This document shows positions 8,387-17,741 of a stretch of DNA of 64,000 nt, one piece after another. Under the pieces are notes generated by a model. That model ran no database searches. It was not told where the DNA came from and saw only the letters and a list, made by a program, of their open reading frames with translations. A program made the translations under genes and the position numbers. Origin of the DNA: Saccharicrinis sp963663905 (GTDB taxonomy: Bacteria > Bacteroidota > Bacteroidia > Bacteroidales > Marinilabiliaceae); assembly GCA_963663905.2 (NCBI GenBank), contig OY760657.1:2418001-2482000 (forward strand), given 5' to 3'. Position 1 is the stretch's first letter; the number at the start of each line of letters is the position of its first letter.

Positions 8387-9904
8387 CTAATAACCATCAT
8401 TTTGAGGTAATAAATTAGGATTTCTATCTAACTCATCCTGAGGTAATGCCAACAGGTAATCACGAGATGTATCAAAGTTATCATGAACTTCTAGTGAATT
8501 TGTTCCTTTAAAGACTTCATCACCAAGATTACGACGTTTAATATCCCACCAGCGTTTAAATTCGAATGAAAGTTCCAATCTTCTTTCTTCTAAAACAAGA
8601 TCTCTGAAATCATCCTGAGATAAACCTGTTTCTACATCTTGTGGATAAGTGTTTGTAACGCCGTTAGCATTACGGGCTCTTTCACGAATTTGATTAATAT
8701 AACCTTCTAATTCGGAGTTAGGACCAGTTATTTCATTACCTGCTTCAGCTGCTATTAACAATACCTCTGCATATCGATAAATAGCATAATTGAAATCAGA
8801 ATATCTATTACTGGCGGTTGCATTTCCCATATAGCGATTATATTTATCTATATGAGGACGTTTTTCATAAGGAAATTTGGTATATGGAATTGAGCCACCA
8901 AATAGTGTTGCCTCAGTCTTAAATGCAACACTTTTTCTGTAATCCTGATCATCCCAGCTATTATATACAGCCATAGAAGGAACAGCAACCCCCCAACCTT
9001 CTACATCAACTCCTCTAACACCAGTTAATGGTCCTAATATATCATCGCCTTCATTATATGCAGCATCGCTACCATCACCATTTTGCTGGCCTAAAAAGTC
9101 AATTACAAAAATTGGTTCATTTTGTCCATCTTGCTGTGCTGCATCAAACAAATCCTGGTAATCAGATTCAAGACTATATTCCAATTCTGCGGCATGATCA
9201 ATTACCCATTTCGCATTTTCATAAGCTTTTTCATAATTACCTAACGTAAGGTATACATCAGCAAGCATTGTTGCTGCAGATCCAGCAGTAGCACGAGATC
9301 GTGCTGTTTGAGTCATTGGCATATATTCTTTTCCATATTCAAGATCTGCTATAATATTAGTATACACCTCTTCTGCTGATGTTTTTGATATATTTGCAAC
9401 AGCCTCTGGATCAGAAACAGTTTCGCTCAAATAAGGAATATCTCCAAACTGACGAACAAGATTGAAATAAACCAAAGATCTGGCAAACATAGCTTCAGCT
9501 TTTAAAGCTTTTTTCGTATCCTCTTCAGCATCAATAATCTCAGCACCATAAATAGCATTATTTGCTGCACTAATGATTTTATAAGACTGAGGCCAGAATG
9601 CGGAAACCATTCCATTGGTGGCGTCGCTTTCAAAGTTATTAATCTGTATTCTACTTGCTGAAGTTCCTGTATTACCGATATCAACCATATCACTTAACAA
9701 CATGATTGCTAAAGATTGCTTACGGCCCCAATATCTTTGATCAGCCATCATTCCGTATGCTCCATAAATACCTGCTTCAACATCCGAGGTTGACGTAAAA
9801 AAACCTTCAGGAGCAAGTGTCCCAACTGGATCCTCCTGCAAATCTGAACAAGAACAGATATTTAATGCAAGAAATATTAATAGTATTATATTGAAGTTTT
9901 TCAT
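8387..9904 (-). CDS. SusD/RagB-family outer-membrane glycan-binding lipoprotein
   Basis: 505 residues from the ATG at 9904. The open frame extends upstream to 9991, but only the 9904 start gives a lipoprotein signal (MKNFNIILLIFLALNICSC). The mature part begins SDLQEDPVG. It has the usual SusD layout: N-terminal TPR-like helices (FARSLVYFNLVRQFGDIPYL near 170), a loop-rich middle, and the C-terminal RagB/SusD signature FRDLVLEERRLELSFEFKRW. SusD proteins form the lid over the SusC transporter and capture oligosaccharides at the cell surface. It is 117 nt downstream of its susC and must pair with it. Confidence 0.95.
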   Translation of the reverse strand: MKNFNIILLIFLALNICSCSDLQEDPVGTLAPEGFFTSTSDVEAGIYGAYGMMADQRYWGRKQSLAIMLLSDMVDIGNTGTSASRIQINNFESDATNGMVSAFWPQSYKIISAANNAIYGAEIIDAEEDTKKALKAEAMFARSLVYFNLVRQFGDIPYLSETVSDPEAVANISKTSAEEVYTNIIADLEYGKEYMPMTQTARSRATAGSAATMLADVYLTLGNYEKAYENAKWVIDHAAELEYSLESDYQDLFDAAQQDGQNEPIFVIDFLGQQNGDGSDAAYNEGDDILGPLTGVRGVDVEGWGVAVPSMAVYNSWDDQDYRKSVAFKTEATLFGGSIPYTKFPYEKRPHIDKYNRYMGNATASNRYSDFNYAIYRYAEVLLIAAEAGNEITGPNSELEGYINQIRERARNANGVTNTYPQDVETGLSQDDFRDLVLEERRLELSFEFKRWWDIKRRNLGDEVFKGTNSLEVHDNFDTSRDYLLALPQDELDRNPNLLPQNDGY

Positions 9905-10021
9905 CTGTTTATCATTTATATTTACAGTCACATGGAACTTGTCTTTTTTGTATTTCTCATTTGAGAAAAGTTTATTCATGACTTGTTTCATTTCTATTTT
10001 TTAAAATTTCAAAATGGCGAT

Positions 10022-13000
10022 TTAGAAAATAACATTTAAACCAAACGTAATTGATTTATAAATTGGATAACTTCCATAGTCAAATCCTAACTTCTGACTT
10101 GAGTTTGATCCACTGTAATTCACCTCAGGATCAAAACCATGATAGCCACTGATTGTTAAAATATTTTGTGCGCTAACAGAAAATCTGATTTTCTCAAATC
10201 CTGCAGCTTCTGTAATTTTAGAAGGTAGATTATATCCTAGTGCAATTGTTTTTAAACGAATATAACTACCATCAAATACCCAACGAGAAGATGAATGATA
10301 TCCACGTTGTGACGATGCAATTGGAACATCAGTATCTGTATTCTCTGGAGTCCAACATTTTAAAGCTTCTGTAGTTGAATTACTATTACCATTCATGGTC
10401 TCAAGTTCCTGTAATGTAAAGCTATATATATCATTGCCTTGAGATCCTTGTAAAAAGATATTTAAATCAAACCCTTTATAACTAAAAGTATTATTCAAGC
10501 CCCAAATAAAGTCAGGATGTGGATTACCAATGATAGTTCTATCGTCGCCATCAATTTTACCATCTGGTTGTCCGGTTAAATTTCCTTCAGCATCTCTTCC
10601 ATTAATATCCTTATATTTCTCACCTCCAACATATTGGTCAAAATTACCAGTAATAATTTCATCATCTCCCTGAATAACACCATCATATTCATACCCATAG
10701 AACAATCCTACTGGTTCCCCAACACGAATAATGTTTACATCACTTAATCCAACCATATGTCCAGGTACAACACCGCTAGGATGTATATCTTCTCCCTCAG
10801 GTAATTCTAGTACTTTGTTTTTATATGTTGAGATATTAAAATCTGTTACCCATTTAAACTTCTTATCAAAATTTACAGTAGAGAGTGCGATCTCAAAACC
10901 TTTATTTTCTACCCCTCCTATATTTTGATACATTACGCTATATCCTGAATATTCTGGTAATGGCATCTGAAAAAGGAGATTGCTTGATTCTTTTTTATAA
11001 TAATCAGCTGTTAATGAAACTCTTTGATTAAACAAACCTAAATTAAATCCTATATCAGTTTGTTTAATCTCTTCCCATCTCAGATTTTCGTTTGCTACAG
11101 TGATAGGTCGTACAGCGTTTACCAATTGAGAATTCTGAACTGAGTGCACAGTTTGGAAACTAGCTAGTGATTGATATGGTGCAATTGACTGATTTCCTGA
11201 AACTCCATAACTTATTCTAAGTTTTAATTGACTTACAGTTTCAAATTTTTCCATAAAAGGCTCTTCCATTACATTCCAAGCTAGTGCTCCGGATGGGAAA
11301 AATGTCCATTTATGTCCTTCTGCCAAAACAGATGATCCATCATAACGCCCATTTACGGTCAGCAAATATTTATCAAACAATTTATAATTTATCCTACCAT
11401 AATACGACTGAAGTTCACTTTCTGTAAGTTTCGAATTTGGTTGATTATACGTTGTTGCACCATCCAGATTCCACCAAGAATAGGAATCTGTTATAAACCC
11501 CTGACTATAGGCCCCAAATATTTCACGACTGTAAGATTCGTATGAATTACCAGCCATTACAGTAAAATCACTTCCTCCAATTTTCTTTGTATAGGTAAGA
11601 TAATTTTCATTAATTAACTGAGTAGAACGAGTAGTTCCCATACCTGCGTCACCATCAACATCCTCACCTAATCTTAATGAAGTTGGTACATAATAACCCC
11701 ATCGTTGATTTTTAATATTTGCTCCAATTGCAGCTCTGAATTTTAAGTTTTTTATGATTTCATATTCACCAAATAAATTTGCCTGTAAGCGATCTTCAAC
11801 TGTCTCGGTGATTCTTTCTTTTGCAATTGCTACCGGATTATCCGTTGGGTCACCAACTGTAGAACGCGTATAACTTCCATCACTTTCATATACTGAAGCT
11901 GTTGGCTCAAATGTTAACGCTGAAGAAATTACACCGGCATTATCTGCACCTCCAGTAGACTCCTGAGTTCTAATACCATCATTATTTGTTCTCTGGCCAT
12001 ATAAATTAACTCCCAGATTAATCTTATCGTTTACTTTTACATCCAGATTACTTGTAATCGAATAACGTTTAAAACGAGAATTAATAATTACACCTTTTTG
12101 ATCATACATACTTGTTGAAACATAGTATTTTAACTCATCATTACCTCCAGAAAAAGCCAACTTATGATCTTGTTTAAGTCCTGTTCTGAATATTTCTTCC
12201 TGCCAGTCTGTTCCAGAACCAGTAATATCATCAGCAGAAAAACTGGAATTTACTTCTGAGATATAATCAACAAACTGATCTTTATCAAGCAAATCAATTC
12301 TGTTAATTTCTTTATCAAAAGAAAATGATGTTTTTAATTCTATTCTTGGCTTCCCCTTCTTACCTCTTTTGGTAGTAACCATAACCACACCATTAGCACC
12401 TCGTGAACCATAAATCGCCGTTGCAGAGGCGTCCTTTAATATTTCAATTGATTCGATATCCTCAACTGGAGGAAGTGTTGCTCCAGGAAAACCATCTACT
12501 ACATATAACGGGTTACTAGATGAACCAATTGAACCAAAACCACGTATACGAACATTTACACCTGATCCAGGTGCGCCATTTACAGTCTGAACCATTACAC
12601 CTGCAGATCTACCTTGCATAGCCTGAGTCATATCTGTTGCAGGATAAGCTGTTAATTCTTCACTTTTAACCGACGAAACAGCACCCGTTAAATCACTCTT
12701 TTTTACTGTACCATAACCAACAGCTACAACCTCTTCCAAACTTATATCGCCCGATTCTAATTGTATTTTCACATAGGTTTTATCACCTACCAATACTTCC
12801 TGTGTTTTCATCCCAATAAAAGAAAACACTAATATATCTGTAGATTTAACATTTAGAATTGAGTAATTACCATCTATATCTGTAATTGTTCCAGAAGAAC
12901 TCCCTTTTATAAATACCGTAACTCCGGGTAAAGGATCTCCCAAGTCATCCGTTACATTACCCTTAACGCTTTTACTTATATCCTGAATTTCATTTTCATT

Positions 13001-13363
13001 CATTGATTTCGGTCGCAGAACGACAACGTCTCCGTCAATTATATAAGTTAAATTTGTTTCACTTAAAACACTTTTCAGCACCTCTTTTACCTCAGCCTGT
13101 TTAATTGTATAGCTTACAGATTTATCCATATCTACAAACTTAGGACTATATGCAAAACGATAATCACATTGCTTTTCTATTTGTTGAATCACATCTAATA
13201 TCTGACCATCTTGAACAGAAATATCAACTCTTTGACCCAACATACCAGAAGCATGTGCAAAAGCACACACTGTTAACAAAACCGATAGAATTTTCATGAC
13301 CTTAAAAAATTTAGATTTGCCATTTCTTGGGCATGTCTGTTTAGACAAATGTTTTTTTTTCAT
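10022..13363 (-). CDS. SusC/RagA-family TonB-dependent transporter with STN domain
   Basis: 1113 residues. In order: signal peptide (cleavage near HASGMLGQ); an STN/secretin-like signalling domain (about 50-120, VDISVQDGQILDVIQQIEKQ); a carboxypeptidase-regulatory-like beta-sandwich (about 135-210, GNVTDDLGDPLPGVTVFIKG); the plug (about 215-345, DASATAIYGSRGANGVVMVT); and a 22-stranded barrel to the C-terminus. An ATG at codon 23 is an alternative start. The extra STN domain is the hallmark of transducer-type SusC proteins that signal through FecR to an ECF sigma factor, and both partners lie directly upstream. It imports oligosaccharides across the outer membrane with its SusD. Confidence 0.96.
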   Translation of the reverse strand: MKKKHLSKQTCPRNGKSKFFKVMKILSVLLTVCAFAHASGMLGQRVDISVQDGQILDVIQQIEKQCDYRFAYSPKFVDMDKSVSYTIKQAEVKEVLKSVLSETNLTYIIDGDVVVLRPKSMNENEIQDISKSVKGNVTDDLGDPLPGVTVFIKGSSSGTITDIDGNYSILNVKSTDILVFSFIGMKTQEVLVGDKTYVKIQLESGDISLEEVVAVGYGTVKKSDLTGAVSSVKSEELTAYPATDMTQAMQGRSAGVMVQTVNGAPGSGVNVRIRGFGSIGSSSNPLYVVDGFPGATLPPVEDIESIEILKDASATAIYGSRGANGVVMVTTKRGKKGKPRIELKTSFSFDKEINRIDLLDKDQFVDYISEVNSSFSADDITGSGTDWQEEIFRTGLKQDHKLAFSGGNDELKYYVSTSMYDQKGVIINSRFKRYSITSNLDVKVNDKINLGVNLYGQRTNNDGIRTQESTGGADNAGVISSALTFEPTASVYESDGSYTRSTVGDPTDNPVAIAKERITETVEDRLQANLFGEYEIIKNLKFRAAIGANIKNQRWGYYVPTSLRLGEDVDGDAGMGTTRSTQLINENYLTYTKKIGGSDFTVMAGNSYESYSREIFGAYSQGFITDSYSWWNLDGATTYNQPNSKLTESELQSYYGRINYKLFDKYLLTVNGRYDGSSVLAEGHKWTFFPSGALAWNVMEEPFMEKFETVSQLKLRISYGVSGNQSIAPYQSLASFQTVHSVQNSQLVNAVRPITVANENLRWEEIKQTDIGFNLGLFNQRVSLTADYYKKESSNLLFQMPLPEYSGYSVMYQNIGGVENKGFEIALSTVNFDKKFKWVTDFNISTYKNKVLELPEGEDIHPSGVVPGHMVGLSDVNIIRVGEPVGLFYGYEYDGVIQGDDEIITGNFDQYVGGEKYKDINGRDAEGNLTGQPDGKIDGDDRTIIGNPHPDFIWGLNNTFSYKGFDLNIFLQGSQGNDIYSFTLQELETMNGNSNSTTEALKCWTPENTDTDVPIASSQRGYHSSSRWVFDGSYIRLKTIALGYNLPSKITEAAGFEKIRFSVSAQNILTISGYHGFDPEVNYSGSNSSQKLGFDYGSYPIYKSITFGLNVIF

Positions 13364-13404
13364 AAATTTGTAATGTTAATTAAACGATTAAAAACATAGT
13401 TTTT

Positions 13405-13437
13405 AAACAGGGAAGTGGTAACGACACTTTCCTGTTT
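13405..13437. other. Hairpin in the fecR-susC gap
   Basis: A 13-bp stem (13405-13417 with 13425-13437, one G-T pair) sits in the 90-nt gap between the anti-sigma gene and susC. A T8 run follows it on the plus strand, and only a short T stretch on the transcribed minus strand. It may separate weak expression of the regulators from strong expression of susCD. The regulatory role is not established. Confidence 0.45.
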
Positions 13438-13453
13438 TTTTTAATTACGTTTC

Positions 13454-14425
13454 TTATTCTACTTTTTGATATTTTATATTATCCAATTCTATTTCAATCA
13501 TCTCTCCTTTAGTATTTATTTTAATTGGAAGCGCAGTCTTTATCAACTCCATTACCTTCTCAAATTTTTCATCCCTTATTGTAAATGTTAAAGTAAGTTC
13601 TTTTAAAACCGGATTAGACAGCTCTTTAAACTTTACGTTATATCTTCGTTCGATACTTTTAAGTAAATCCGGAAGCTTGTTATTCTCAAAATATAACACA
13701 CCATTTTTCCATGAAGTATAGTCTTTTGATTCTACTGTTTTCTTAATGATTCTATGACTTACCGGATTATAGATTATCATATCACCAGGAGCCATATGTT
13801 GTACTATATCTTTATTCTTTAGTAATGAAAAGTTGACGCTTCCTTCTTCTAAAACAACTTCTACTATTTCATTATCGTATGCCTTAACGTTAAAGCGAGT
13901 TCCTGTAACATTTACTTTGACATCATTGCATATCACATCGAAATCACTAAAAACTTTTGAGTTTACATGAAAATAAGCTTCCCCGTTTAACTCTACCTTT
14001 CTTTTTAATCCAAACCAACTGGTGCTATATATTATGTTAGATGCAGAATTTATATCTACTTCTGTAGAATCTGGTAGAACAATGTTAGTTAATTGACCGG
14101 CCTTAGTTTGTATTGCTACAAAATTTTGTTGTGATTGATTAGATAAAAATAAACCGGAGGATGCTATAATCATTATTAATATTGAAGCAGCGGCAAACAT
14201 CCATTTTTTGTTAATCTTGACTGCCGGATTAATTTCATTTTCAATTCTTTTCCATGCATTCCAAGTAGATAAAGAAATTAATTTATCATCTCCCTTTTTC
14301 CAATCTTCTTTATGATTTTGAAAATCATTTAAATTTTCATCAGAAGATTTTATATGAGAAAGAATTTCTTTCTGTTCTTTAGCAGAAGCTCTTCCCTCAA
14401 GATATTTTTTATACTTAGGTTTCAC
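13454..14425 (-). CDS. FecR-family anti-sigma factor
   Basis: 323 residues. A cytoplasmic N-terminal region (about 1-80) binds the sigma factor. One membrane helix follows (about 81-100, MFAAASILIMIIASSGLFL), then a periplasmic FecR domain (about 120-215, with TKAGQLTNIVLPDSTEVDI and the VNVTGTRFNVKAY motif) and a C-terminal DUF4974-like domain related to STN (about 250-320). It relays occupancy of the adjacent SusC to the ECF sigma factor. The gene order sigma, fecR, susC with STN is the classic trans-envelope surface-signalling set. Confidence 0.94.
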   Translation of the reverse strand: MKPKYKKYLEGRASAKEQKEILSHIKSSDENLNDFQNHKEDWKKGDDKLISLSTWNAWKRIENEINPAVKINKKWMFAAASILIMIIASSGLFLSNQSQQNFVAIQTKAGQLTNIVLPDSTEVDINSASNIIYSTSWFGLKRKVELNGEAYFHVNSKVFSDFDVICNDVKVNVTGTRFNVKAYDNEIVEVVLEEGSVNFSLLKNKDIVQHMAPGDMIIYNPVSHRIIKKTVESKDYTSWKNGVLYFENNKLPDLLKSIERRYNVKFKELSNPVLKELTLTFTIRDEKFEKVMELIKTALPIKINTKGEMIEIELDNIKYQKVE

Positions 14426-14685
14426 GTGTTTAAAATTTGTTTTATTGGTTGCATGGAACTCGCCTGTTATAATTATTTACAGGTACTGTTAAAATACTTA
14501 TATGGCTTGTTTCATTAAATAAAAATTTATCTTATCAATCAGATTAGATTTTTTATAAGCTTTAATACTTTTCAAAATCAACAATAAACAAAATGAAAAC
14601 CATAGAACATTCATTGTCTATTCTGTGCCTTTCATATGTATTACCCAAAGCTTTGAAAAAACCCTACCTCATTTCTAAAAAAAAA

Positions 14686-15288
14686 TTAAAATTCAATAAA
14701 AAATGCAATCAATAAACCTAATGCAGGGAATTTTAACTCCAGACTTTCTCTTAGTTTTGCCTTCGCTGTAGCTATATGTTTTTCAACAGCTTTTTGAGAG
14801 ATACCAAGCTCCTCAGCAATTTCTTTTTGTTTTTTACCGTCTTTTTTACTCATTAAAAAAACCTGACGGCATTTTTCGGGCAATTTATTAATAGATATTT
14901 CAAGTTCATTAGCAATTAATTCTTCTATTGACTCTTGCTCATGACCCAAGAAATCATACTGAGTTAAATACTGAATATCAATACTTTGTTCTGCATGAAA
15001 ACTTTCTAAATGTCTATTATAAGTATCGTTATCTCTTAAATAATTAAGGCACCTATTACGGACAGAAGTAAATATTAAAGATTCTATAGATTTTCCGGTT
15101 CGTAGTTCTTTTCGCTTATCCCAGAAATGAATAAAAGATTCCTGAATCATATCTGCTGCCACACTTTCATCGTATATAAAGAGTTTTGCATAATTAACCA
15201 ATCTGGCATATGAATTCTGAAAAAATTGCTCGAAAGAAGATATTTTCCCTTCTCTTATATCTCTTAATAATTGCTCATCCAACTTCAT
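14686..15288 (-). CDS. ECF RNA polymerase sigma factor (Bacteroidota PUL type)
   Basis: 200 residues: sigma region 2 (about 25-90, SVAADMIQESFIHFWDKRKE) and region 4 (about 130-185, CRQVFLMSKKDGKKQKEIAE then a helix-turn-helix with ISQKAVEKHIATAKAKL). The spacing and size fit the Bacteroides-expansion family of ECF sigmas. It is first in the minus-strand block sigma, fecR, susC, susD, enzymes, and should activate susC and its neighbours when the anti-sigma releases it. The 260 nt between it and fecR hold no gene I can recognise. Confidence 0.94.
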   Translation of the reverse strand: MKLDEQLLRDIREGKISSFEQFFQNSYARLVNYAKLFIYDESVAADMIQESFIHFWDKRKELRTGKSIESLIFTSVRNRCLNYLRDNDTYNRHLESFHAEQSIDIQYLTQYDFLGHEQESIEELIANELEISINKLPEKCRQVFLMSKKDGKKQKEIAEELGISQKAVEKHIATAKAKLRESLELKFPALGLLIAFFIEF

Positions 15289-15320
15289 CTGACAACAATT
15301 TTTAACATTTAATTCGAGGT

Positions 15321-15328
15321 CAAATATA
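15321..15328 (-). promoter_or_regulatory. Putative -7 box for the ECF sigma gene
   Basis: TATATTTG on the minus strand matches the Bacteroidota TAnnTTTG box exactly and lies 32 nt before the sigma ATG. The -33 position holds only a run of T, so the match is partial. Confidence 0.45.
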
Positions 15329-15554
15329 TAAAGTTAATTGAACTTAAAAAATAATATAACAAATCAGATTTGATTTGTTAAACTTTTATATCGAAATGGC
15401 TTATTGTATAATTTCTGAAAAAGAGATATATCTTCTAAATGCCAAAGAGTTAACTTTAAATAAATCACTTTTCTCAAAATTTTAAATTAAAGCTGAAAGA
15501 AATAGTTTAATACAAAAAGATGATACTCGAATTATTTATAAGAAAACCATATAT

Positions 15555-15749
15555 CTAACTTACCCATCTACCACTTTCATCAATTATACACCACTTATTT
15601 TTCATTTTTTCCAGTACGAATACCAATCCTTCTCCATATAAGTAACTGCAATAATAATCAAAAGAAAGGACAACTCTATCCATAGTTTTATTGAATATAG
15701 GAGTAGATACTCTTATAAAACTATACATATATGCACTCAGAAATTCAAA
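15555..15749 (-). pseudogene. 3' remnant of a small hypothetical protein gene
   Basis: The minus strand is open from a stop at 15752-15750 to TAG at 15557-15555. It reads FEFLSAYMYSFIRVSTPIFN and, later, GEGLVFVLEKMKNKWCIIDE then GRWVS. The second half has the look of the C-terminus of a widespread Bacteroidota secreted protein (Cys-containing strand, G-x-G, EKxxxKW, terminal W-V/I-S). No start or signal peptide is present, though an ATG at 15683 could start a 42-residue ORF. I take it as a truncated gene, recognised from general resemblance only. The rest of the 508-bp gap between the sigma gene and the next lipoprotein shows no gene. Confidence 0.4.
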
Positions 15750-15796
15750 TTATTTTCAACCTAATAATTTATCTGTTTGGTACAATTTTACATATT

Positions 15797-16654
15797 CTAT
15801 TCTGTTAATAGCATATATTTCCGTTCTTGTTCTGTATAGAAATCCTTTTCTTTTGGGAATACGAATTGTGAATAATTAATACTTCCATTAAATTCTTTTG
15901 AATAATAAAATCTATTGAAAAATCTCAATTTGAGTCTCAAACAAGTTTTAAAACTACCTGAAAATTTTGGAACCCTTGTTAAAGCATAATTATATGGTTT
16001 TAAATCAATGAAAGAGTAGGTATTGCCACACCAATTCTTCTTGCAATATTGTATTGGTTTCCAAAAACCTAATGAATCCTTTGCTTCATGAATCATTTCA
16101 AATCCACTAATAGATTCATAACTCAGAGAAACAATTGTATCACTTTTATTAACTATAAATACAGGATAATTATTAATCCAATTACCATTTAGTCCATATT
16201 CCAGTTTTTTATTATCAATACTTTTTTCTGAAGAGTTAAAAGAATTAATACAATATAAAGACGAATCCAACTCAGTTAAATCAATAGGTGGTGGCGATGC
16301 AAATATATATCCTATCCTATTATTAGAAGGAATGATCCTTGCTGTATCAATCAAAATATGGAGCTTAATTGAATCTTCTGGCCAGGGATACCCGTCTAAA
16401 GATGAGTTATGATATTCTCCTTTCTTTGGTTGCTTATTTAAATTAATAATCTGGTTCGATAGGTCAAAAGTATCAATATGTTGGATATCATTATGACACA
16501 TAACCATTTCCATCACCCTATAATCATAACCTTTGTATTTTATTGTATCATTATACTCTGGGAATACAATATCTGCATTATTTCGCGTAAAAAGGTTACA
16601 TGAAGTAGTTATAATTAGTATAAACCATAAAATATGTACAGTTTTTCTTTTCAT
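15797..16654 (-). CDS. Hypothetical lipoprotein
   Basis: 285 residues with an N-terminal signal and lipobox (ILIITTSC, lipid on Cys19). I do not recognise the family. The mature part is beta-rich and polar, and has a few spaced cysteines (for example around CKKNWCGN near 205-212) that could form disulfides in the periplasm or on the surface. It lies apart from the PUL, 505 nt from the sigma gene and with its own upstream region, so nothing in the context assigns a role. Confidence 0.7.
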   Translation of the reverse strand: MKRKTVHILWFILIITTSCNLFTRNNADIVFPEYNDTIKYKGYDYRVMEMVMCHNDIQHIDTFDLSNQIINLNKQPKKGEYHNSSLDGYPWPEDSIKLHILIDTARIIPSNNRIGYIFASPPPIDLTELDSSLYCINSFNSSEKSIDNKKLEYGLNGNWINNYPVFIVNKSDTIVSLSYESISGFEMIHEAKDSLGFWKPIQYCKKNWCGNTYSFIDLKPYNYALTRVPKFSGSFKTCLRLKLRFFNRFYYSKEFNGSINYSQFVFPKEKDFYTEQERKYMLLTE

Positions 16655-16794
16655 TATTTAGAGGTTATACTTTTTTACCTATTTCACCTTTATTGGTTAA
16701 TAATTCATGCTTATATAACTTATTAAGGCTAATAGTTAAAATCATCATTTAACAACAATCTAAGAACATCATTATTGGATTAAGAAAACAAAAA

Positions 16795-16818
16795 CGCCAC
16801 ATTATTTACAATGTGGCG
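16795..16818 (-). terminator. Intrinsic terminator of msrA
   Basis: A 9-bp GC-containing stem (CGCCACATT at 16795-16803 with AATGTGGCG at 16810-16818) with a 6-nt loop is followed on the minus strand by TTTTTG-TTTT. It lies 30 nt past the msrA stop. Confidence 0.8.
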
Positions 16819-16848
16819 CTTGATATATTTTGAAATCTTATATACTAT

Positions 16849-17445
16849 TTACTTCTTTAACTGATCCTTAAATAACTTTTGAAACTTCTCAACCTTTGGT
16901 CCAACAACCATTCGGCAGTAAGAATTTTCAGGATTGTTTTCAAAGTATTCCTGATGATAATCCTCTGCTTGATAAAATTTATCGAACGGGGTTACTTCTG
17001 TTACAATAGGATCATCGTATAATTTCTCTGCATTTACTAACTCTATTTGCTGTTCAGCAATCTCCTTTTGTTTTTCAGAATGATAAAAAACTACTGATCG
17101 GTATTGAGTACCAACATCTGCTCCTTGTCGGTTTAATGTTGTAGGATTATGAATACTCCAAAATACTGTTAACAATTCACCAAATGATATCACATCCGGA
17201 TCAAAGGTAATCTGACAAACTTCAGCATGATTAGTTGTTCCTGTACAAACCTCTTTATAAGTTGGATTTTCTGTAGTACCGCCAGAATATCCTGATTCCA
17301 CAGAAATTACTCCTTCCAGTTGATCATATACAGCTTCTACACACCAGAAACATCCTGCTCCTAGCGTTGCAACTTCTTTGTTTTGTGATTGAGTGCTCAT
17401 ATTTATTAATAAAACAAATATTAATGTTATTGTTATCTTATACAT
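16849..17445 (-). CDS. msrA: Peptide-methionine (S)-S-oxide reductase, exported
   Basis: 198 residues from the ATG at 17445. An ATG nine codons upstream is possible, but this start gives a clean signal peptide (MYKITITLIFVLLINMS). The MsrA catalytic motif is GAGCFWC, with nucleophile Cys32. Further family blocks are GYSGGTTENPTYKEVCTGTT, HAEVCQITFDP and the C-terminal YHQEYFENNP. It reduces Met-S-sulfoxide in proteins. The signal peptide places it in the periplasm or membrane rather than the cytosol. It is a single-gene unit with its own terminator, and the 257-bp repeat element lies 40 nt upstream of its start. Confidence 0.93.
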   Translation of the reverse strand: MYKITITLIFVLLINMSTQSQNKEVATLGAGCFWCVEAVYDQLEGVISVESGYSGGTTENPTYKEVCTGTTNHAEVCQITFDPDVISFGELLTVFWSIHNPTTLNRQGADVGTQYRSVVFYHSEKQKEIAEQQIELVNAEKLYDDPIVTEVTPFDKFYQAEDYHQEYFENNPENSYCRMVVGPKVEKFQKLFKDQLKK

Positions 17446-17484
17446 TACTTTAATGTTTACAATGGTAATCATTTATTTTAGTAT

Positions 17485-17741
17485 TAACCTGAGTTCGATA
17501 TAAAATTATTGGCTCAGACCGCCTATAAATAATGAGTTTCAATGAATATTTGTGAAGTCATAGCGGGCTATGTCAAACAAATATGAAGCAGAAAATCGTT
17601 GTTTATAAGTGGCTTTCTATTAAAATACTAATCTACTTCGTTAAATTCTTTTACCATAGCTCGCTATGCAAAAAGAATTTGCCTTGTATTTCAGCATTTT
17701 AATAAAATCTGAGCTCTTTAATTTTAATCGAACTCAGGTTA
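17485..17741. mobile_element. MITE-like element with 33-34 bp inverted termini and two cruciform hairpins
   Basis: The ends (17485-17518 and 17708-17741) are inverted repeats starting TAACCTGAGTTCGAT and differ by a 1-nt gap and a few substitutions. Inside are two hairpins with the same apex sequence. One is at 17546-17584 (CATAGC-GG-GCTATG flanked by ATATTTG/CAAATAT). The other is at 17643-17680 (CATAGC-TC-GCTATG flanked by AAATTCTTTT/AAAAGAATTT). There is no ORF of note. A non-autonomous transposable or extragenic repeat is the best explanation. A target-site duplication is not clear. Confidence 0.6.
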
